A stretch of 32,317 nt of DNA from an uncultured Collinsella sp. (GTDB taxonomy: Bacteria > Actinomycetota > Coriobacteriia > Coriobacteriales > Coriobacteriaceae). The DNA is taken from assembly GCA_900758885.1 (NCBI GenBank), contig CAAETD010000157.1, forward strand, positions 1 through 32,317, given 5' to 3'. Positions 29,481 through 32,317 of this stretch are shown here, piece after piece. Position numbers and translations under genes: made by a program. Numbering within the stretch: the stretch's first letter is position 1; every line of letters starts with the position of its first letter. The notes under the pieces were generated by a model. It ran no database searches. It saw only the letters and a program-made list of their open reading frames with translations, and was not told the DNA's origin.

Positions 29481-30524
29481 ATGTCGTTTGGCAAGTTCTT
29501 TAAAGATGCGCTGCTTCCCGTCGCCGCGTGGACGTGCGGCGTGCTGCTGAGCTGCTTTGTGCTGACGGTCGCCGGCGCACCCGTTTCTATCGTGGTCGTG
29601 GCGGTTGGCGTGTCCTTTTTCTTCGGTATGCTCGGCATCGTGATCGAGTACGCTCGCCGTCGCCGTTTTCTGCGTCAGTTGGAGCGCGCGGCAGAGGAGC
29701 TCGAGAGTCCCGCATGGGTGCAGGAGATGGTGCAATGCCCGACCTATGCCGAGGGCGAGCTCGAATACGAGGTCTTGCGCCGGGTGGGCAAGGCGGCATG
29801 CGATGAGGTGGCGGAAGGCCGGCGCCAGACCGATGACTACCGCGACTATATCGAGAGCTGGGTCCACGAGGCCAAGCTACCCCTGGCGGCGGCCCATCTG
29901 ATTTTGGAAAACCTGGATGGCAGCGAAGACGACCTGTCGCGTGTGGATGACCTGGCACGCGAGCTGGCTCGCGTGGAGCGCTATATCGACCAGGCGCTGT
30001 ACTACGCGCGCTCGGAAGTCGTGGAGCGCGACTACTTGATTCGCCGCTGGGATCTCAAGACCCTGGTGACGGGCGCGATTAAGGCCAACGCGCGCGAGCT
30101 CATCGCGGCGCACGTGGCCCCGGTGTGCGAGAACCTCGACTTTGAGGTCTTTACCGACGAGAAGTGGCTCGAGTTTATTCTGGGCCAGCTCATTCAGAAC
30201 AGCATTAAATATGCGCGCGCGGATGGCGCAAAGATCGTGTTTTCGGGTGCGTTGCTGGACGAGGGCCTGGCAAGCGAGCGCATCGAGCTTACCGTCGCGG
30301 ACAACGGCTGCGGCGTGTGTGCGGCAGACCTGCCGCGCGTGTTCGAGAAGGGCTTTACCGGCGACAACGGCCGCACCACCAAGCGCGCAACGGGCATCGG
30401 CCTCTACCTGGTGGCGCGCCTGTGCTCCAAGATGGGCATCGACGTCACCGCGGCATCCGAGCCCGGCGAAGGCTTTGTCGTCACGTTTGCCTTCTCAACC
30501 AACAAGTTCCAATACTTTGAGTAG
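29481..30524 (+). CDS. Sensor histidine kinase, intramembrane-sensing (BceS/GraS-like)
   Basis: The 347-residue product has two closely spaced membrane segments (about residues 10-30 and 35-56) with almost no extracellular loop. This is typical for kinases that sense through a partner ABC transporter. The phospho-acceptor box is ESWVHEAKLPLAAAH (His 129), the N box LIQNSIKYAR (Asn 240), the G1 box VADNGCGV and the G2 box ATGIGLYL. Length and H-box match BceS. The expected BceAB-type ABC transporter genes are not next to it, since hipBA follows. It probably works with a transporter encoded elsewhere. Confidence 0.9.
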   Translation: MSFGKFFKDALLPVAAWTCGVLLSCFVLTVAGAPVSIVVVAVGVSFFFGMLGIVIEYARRRRFLRQLERAAEELESPAWVQEMVQCPTYAEGELEYEVLRRVGKAACDEVAEGRRQTDDYRDYIESWVHEAKLPLAAAHLILENLDGSEDDLSRVDDLARELARVERYIDQALYYARSEVVERDYLIRRWDLKTLVTGAIKANARELIAAHVAPVCENLDFEVFTDEKWLEFILGQLIQNSIKYARADGAKIVFSGALLDEGLASERIELTVADNGCGVCAADLPRVFEKGFTGDNGRTTKRATGIGLYLVARLCSKMGIDVTAASEPGEGFVVTFAFSTNKFQYFE

Positions 30525-30549
30525 TCGGGTCGTATGGCGTAGCCGTTCA

Positions 30550-30573
30550 GGATCTTCCCATTTAAGAAGAAAT
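30550..30573 (+). promoter_or_regulatory. Possible degenerate fourth HipB operator
   Basis: GGATCTTC-N8-GAAGAAAT keeps the TTC-N8-GAA core and begins exactly 39 bases before operator O1, in register with the other three. It matches five of eight consensus positions on each side, so its use is uncertain. Confidence 0.4.
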
Positions 30574-30588
30574 CAGGCTTTTCGGCAG

Positions 30589-30612
30589 CTATATTCCTGA
30601 ACGGGAATATTG
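30589..30612 (+). promoter_or_regulatory. HipB operator O1
   Basis: CTATATTC-N8-GAATATTG, a 24-base inverted repeat with one mismatch between arms. It follows the consensus CTATRTTC-N8-GAAYATAG shared with O2 and O3. Confidence 0.8.
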
Positions 30613-30627
30613 CTAATGTAGTCAACA

Positions 30628-30651
30628 CTATATTCCCGCACATGAACATAG
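30628..30651 (+). promoter_or_regulatory. HipB operator O2
   Basis: CTATATTC-N8-GAACATAG, starting exactly 39 bases after O1. It lies in the region expected for the -35 side of the hip promoter. Confidence 0.85.
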
Positions 30652-30662
30652 TGCTACAGTTT

Positions 30663-30668
30663 TATACT
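30663..30668 (+). promoter_or_regulatory. Candidate -10 of the hipBA promoter
   Basis: TATACT at 30663-30668 overlaps the first bases of operator O3, so bound HipB would block RNA polymerase. No clean -35 is seen at 16-18 bases upstream. Confidence 0.45.
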
Positions 30669-30690
30669 ATGTTCACGGACAGGAATATAG
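30667..30690 (+). promoter_or_regulatory. HipB operator O3
   Basis: CTATGTTC-N8-GAATATAG, 39 bases after O2. It ends two bases before the GGAGG ribosome site of hipB, so it overlaps the transcription start region. Confidence 0.85.
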
Positions 30691-30701
30691 CTGGAGGCGT
30701 C

Positions 30702-30992
30702 ATGAGAACGGTGACAACGATTAAAAAGCTGGATGGGCGCATCAAGCTCAAACCGTCGGAAGTCGCTTTCTCGGAGCGCATGGTTTTCGATCCCGCCGAG
30801 ATGGGAAAAGCCCTCAGGCTCAGAAGGCGTGAGCTCGGCTTGACTCAACGCGATATCGCGACTATGACGGGTCGCAGCCTTCGTGTGATTGGTGATATCG
30901 AGCGGGGGCGGACAACGGTCGAAATTGGTGTCATTTTCGATTACGCCTCCATCGTGGATATTGATTTTATTCTGAAGGTGAGGGGGAAATAA
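30702..30992 (+). CDS. hipB: HipB-like antitoxin and repressor
   Basis: The 96-residue product has an Xre-type helix-turn-helix (MGKALRLRRRELGLTQRDIA, then MTGRSLRVIGDIERGRTTVE). It is preceded by about 32 residues (MRTVTTIKKLDGRIKLKPSE onward) and ends in a hydrophobic strand (VDIDFILKVRGK). In HipBA systems HipB represses the operon through upstream inverted repeats and binds HipA. The frame is open to 30642, but ATG at 30702 is chosen because GGAGG lies five bases upstream and the longer start would place coding sequence through operators O2 and O3. Its stop overlaps the hipA start (TAATG). Confidence 0.9.
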   Translation: MRTVTTIKKLDGRIKLKPSEVAFSERMVFDPAEMGKALRLRRRELGLTQRDIATMTGRSLRVIGDIERGRTTVEIGVIFDYASIVDIDFILKVRGK

Positions 30993-32284
30993 TGGACGGC
31001 ACGCTGTTCGTTCACCGTGAATTTAATGGGTCTTACCAGCTGGTTGGCATATTGGAAGAAAACGCGGGGCTTCCGATATTCACCTATAGTCCCAAATATC
31101 TCGAGAGCGGTGATGCGGCCCCGATTTCGATCTCGCTGCCGTTGTCGGCCGAGACATTTAGTCCGGACACATCGGGTTCCTTTTTCTCCGGCATCATTCC
31201 GGAGGGGCAGCTTAACAGGGACCTTGAGAAAAGGGCGCGAGCGGAACGCGGAGATTACTTTAAGGTGCTCGATTTGGTCCGCGATGAACCCGTCGGCGCT
31301 CTGGTTTTGACGCGAGAGCCTTCGGCCGACAGTCTCGAAATGGGCTATGAAGAGATAGGTGAGGAACAGCTAAGCGGGCTGGCATACGCGCCGGCGGAGG
31401 TTGCTTTTGATTTAGCGCTAGAGAGTCGAATCTCCCTTGCAGGTGCTCAGGCGAAGGTCGGTCTCTACCATACGGGCGATGACCCATGTGGCGGATGGTA
31501 CCTGCCTCATGGAGCGGCCCCATCCACGCACATTCTCAAGGCGGGATCGAAAACGTTCCCGGGTGTGACGGTGTGCGAAGCAATGTGCGTGAGAGCCGCC
31601 TTTCTGATGGACCTATTGGCCGAAGAGTGTTTTCTTATCCGAGTTGAAGATGCTGAGCCAATTATCGCCGTGAAGCGCTTTGACCGAGTAATGCCTGATG
31701 TCGGACGCTCGGTTGACGGATTGCCAATTCCATACCGTTTGCACCAGGAAGATGTTTGTCAGGCCAAGGGCATCTCGCGTGAGCTTAAATATGAGCCGAC
31801 GGGCGTCAATTACCTGGGACTTATCGTCGATGCGGTGCGAAGAGCGTCGACGAATCAAATGGAGGACAGGTTCCTTGTCGGCTATAACCAGCTGTTCGAC
31901 TATGCCGTAGGTAACTGCGATAACCATCTAAAGAACTGGTCGCTCGTATGGGACGAAAGTTGGAAGCAGGTGAGGTTGGCGCCGCTCTACGACGTGCTGT
32001 GTACAACGGTTTACCCCAGTCTCGTTCGCGAGATGGGCGTCTCGTTTGGTGGAAGCCGCAAGATTGACGACGTGACGCGCGGGTCGGTGATGAGCCAAAT
32101 GATTGGGGCGGGTTTGCCCGGAGGAATTGTTGCCGGAATGATTGCTGATACCTGCAATGAGGTTCCAGACGCGCTAAGAGACGCCGCGCGCGGTCTCAAA
32201 GAAGAGGGTTTTCCCGAGGCGGAGGCAATGTTCGAGAAGATCATTCCAGAAGTGCAAGCTCGTCTAAGCAGGATCGCCTTATAA
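30992..32284 (+). CDS. hipA: HipA-family serine/threonine kinase toxin
   Basis: The 430-residue product is full length for HipA, a kinase whose Escherichia coli form phosphorylates glutamyl-tRNA synthetase and causes growth arrest. It has an N-terminal subdomain with FFSGIIPEGQL, the P-loop segment SRISLAGAQAKVGL (Ser 148, at the place of the autophosphorylated Ser of E. coli HipA), and THILKAG with the ATP-binding Lys 183. The VKRFDR segment, HQEDVCQ, the catalytic loop GNCDNHLKNWSL (Asp 310, Asn 315) and the magnesium-binding LAPLYDV (Asp 334) follow. All key residues are present, so it is probably active. Base composition is lower in GC than the flanks and codons such as AGG, AGA and TTA recur, suggesting transfer. 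It overlaps hipB by one base. Confidence 0.93.
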   Translation: MDGTLFVHREFNGSYQLVGILEENAGLPIFTYSPKYLESGDAAPISISLPLSAETFSPDTSGSFFSGIIPEGQLNRDLEKRARAERGDYFKVLDLVRDEPVGALVLTREPSADSLEMGYEEIGEEQLSGLAYAPAEVAFDLALESRISLAGAQAKVGLYHTGDDPCGGWYLPHGAAPSTHILKAGSKTFPGVTVCEAMCVRAAFLMDLLAEECFLIRVEDAEPIIAVKRFDRVMPDVGRSVDGLPIPYRLHQEDVCQAKGISRELKYEPTGVNYLGLIVDAVRRASTNQMEDRFLVGYNQLFDYAVGNCDNHLKNWSLVWDESWKQVRLAPLYDVLCTTVYPSLVREMGVSFGGSRKIDDVTRGSVMSQMIGAGLPGGIVAGMIADTCNEVPDALRDAARGLKEEGFPEAEAMFEKIIPEVQARLSRIAL

Positions 32285-32317
32285 CAAAAACGCGCCGCCC
32301 CAAACAAAACGTGCCGC

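Noticed and set aside
28800..30524. A toxin-antitoxin or phage-defence role for the second two-component system because hipBA follows it
   Set aside because: The regulator and kinase are ordinary in all motifs, and hipBA has its own operators and promoter, so adjacency is best explained by insertion.

Overview
The window is a high-G+C bacterial chromosome segment that looks like a member of the Coriobacteriia, most likely Collinsella or a close relative. I infer this from base composition, gene content (a HisZ-HisG fusion at the head of a compact his operon, a DUF4342 protein beside a two-component pair, a stand-alone galactitol-type PTS IIB) and the style of the intergenic repeats; no search was run. 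It has no rRNA, prophage, insertion sequence or CRISPR array, and one tRNA.

Layout. Bases 1-8558 carry a complete histidine pathway. The plus-strand operon runs hisZG (5' end outside the window), hisD, hisC, hisB, hisH, hisA, hisF, hisI, an unrecognised 75-residue gene, and hisE. A PHP-type histidinol-phosphate phosphatase lies convergent to it. Most joins are tight (ATGA overlaps, abutting codons), but three gaps hold hairpin-forming sequence (hisG/hisD, hisB/hisH, hisF/hisI) and a fourth repeat is fused to the hisE stop codon. Bases 8559-14306 are housekeeping: a LarC C-terminal-domain-only protein, a YfcE-like phosphoesterase, MazG, enolase, a DivIC/FtsB-like division protein and a Ppx/GppA phosphatase. 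Bases 14307-15997 form an accessory islet: a DUF4143 AAA ATPase gene bracketed by two related long inverted repeats. Bases 15998-17574 hold tRNA-Leu(UAA), a membrane-anchored helical-repeat protein, a PTS IIB protein and a VOC protein. On the minus strand, 17650-20269 encode DUF4342 protein, response regulator and sensor kinase. Then follow a small membrane protein, a metallophosphoesterase, gluQ (minus), a large DUF2207 membrane protein, a GNAT acetyltransferase (minus), purH, an unknown 235-residue protein, a second two-component system with a Bce/Gra-like short kinase, and finally a complete hipBA module.

Most notable observations. (1) hipBA is preceded by three 24-bp inverted-repeat operators, CTATRTTC-N8-GAAYATAG, spaced exactly 39 bp apart, with a degenerate fourth in the same register. 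(2) Several intergenic elements built round a GGGGAC(A/G)-type core recur in both orientations. Two pairs are clearly homologous (7614-7646 with 25226-25272; 14383-14432 with 23041-23091). They resemble REP-type elements, but no mobilising gene is in the window. (3) The DUF4143 ATPase lies between two copies of another inverted-repeat family and has tandem 20-bp repeats upstream of its start. (4) The stand-alone LarC2-like protein, the 75-residue gene inside the his operon, and the Bce-type two-component pair without its ABC transporter are candidates for functional work. Nothing here is clearly a wholly new system.
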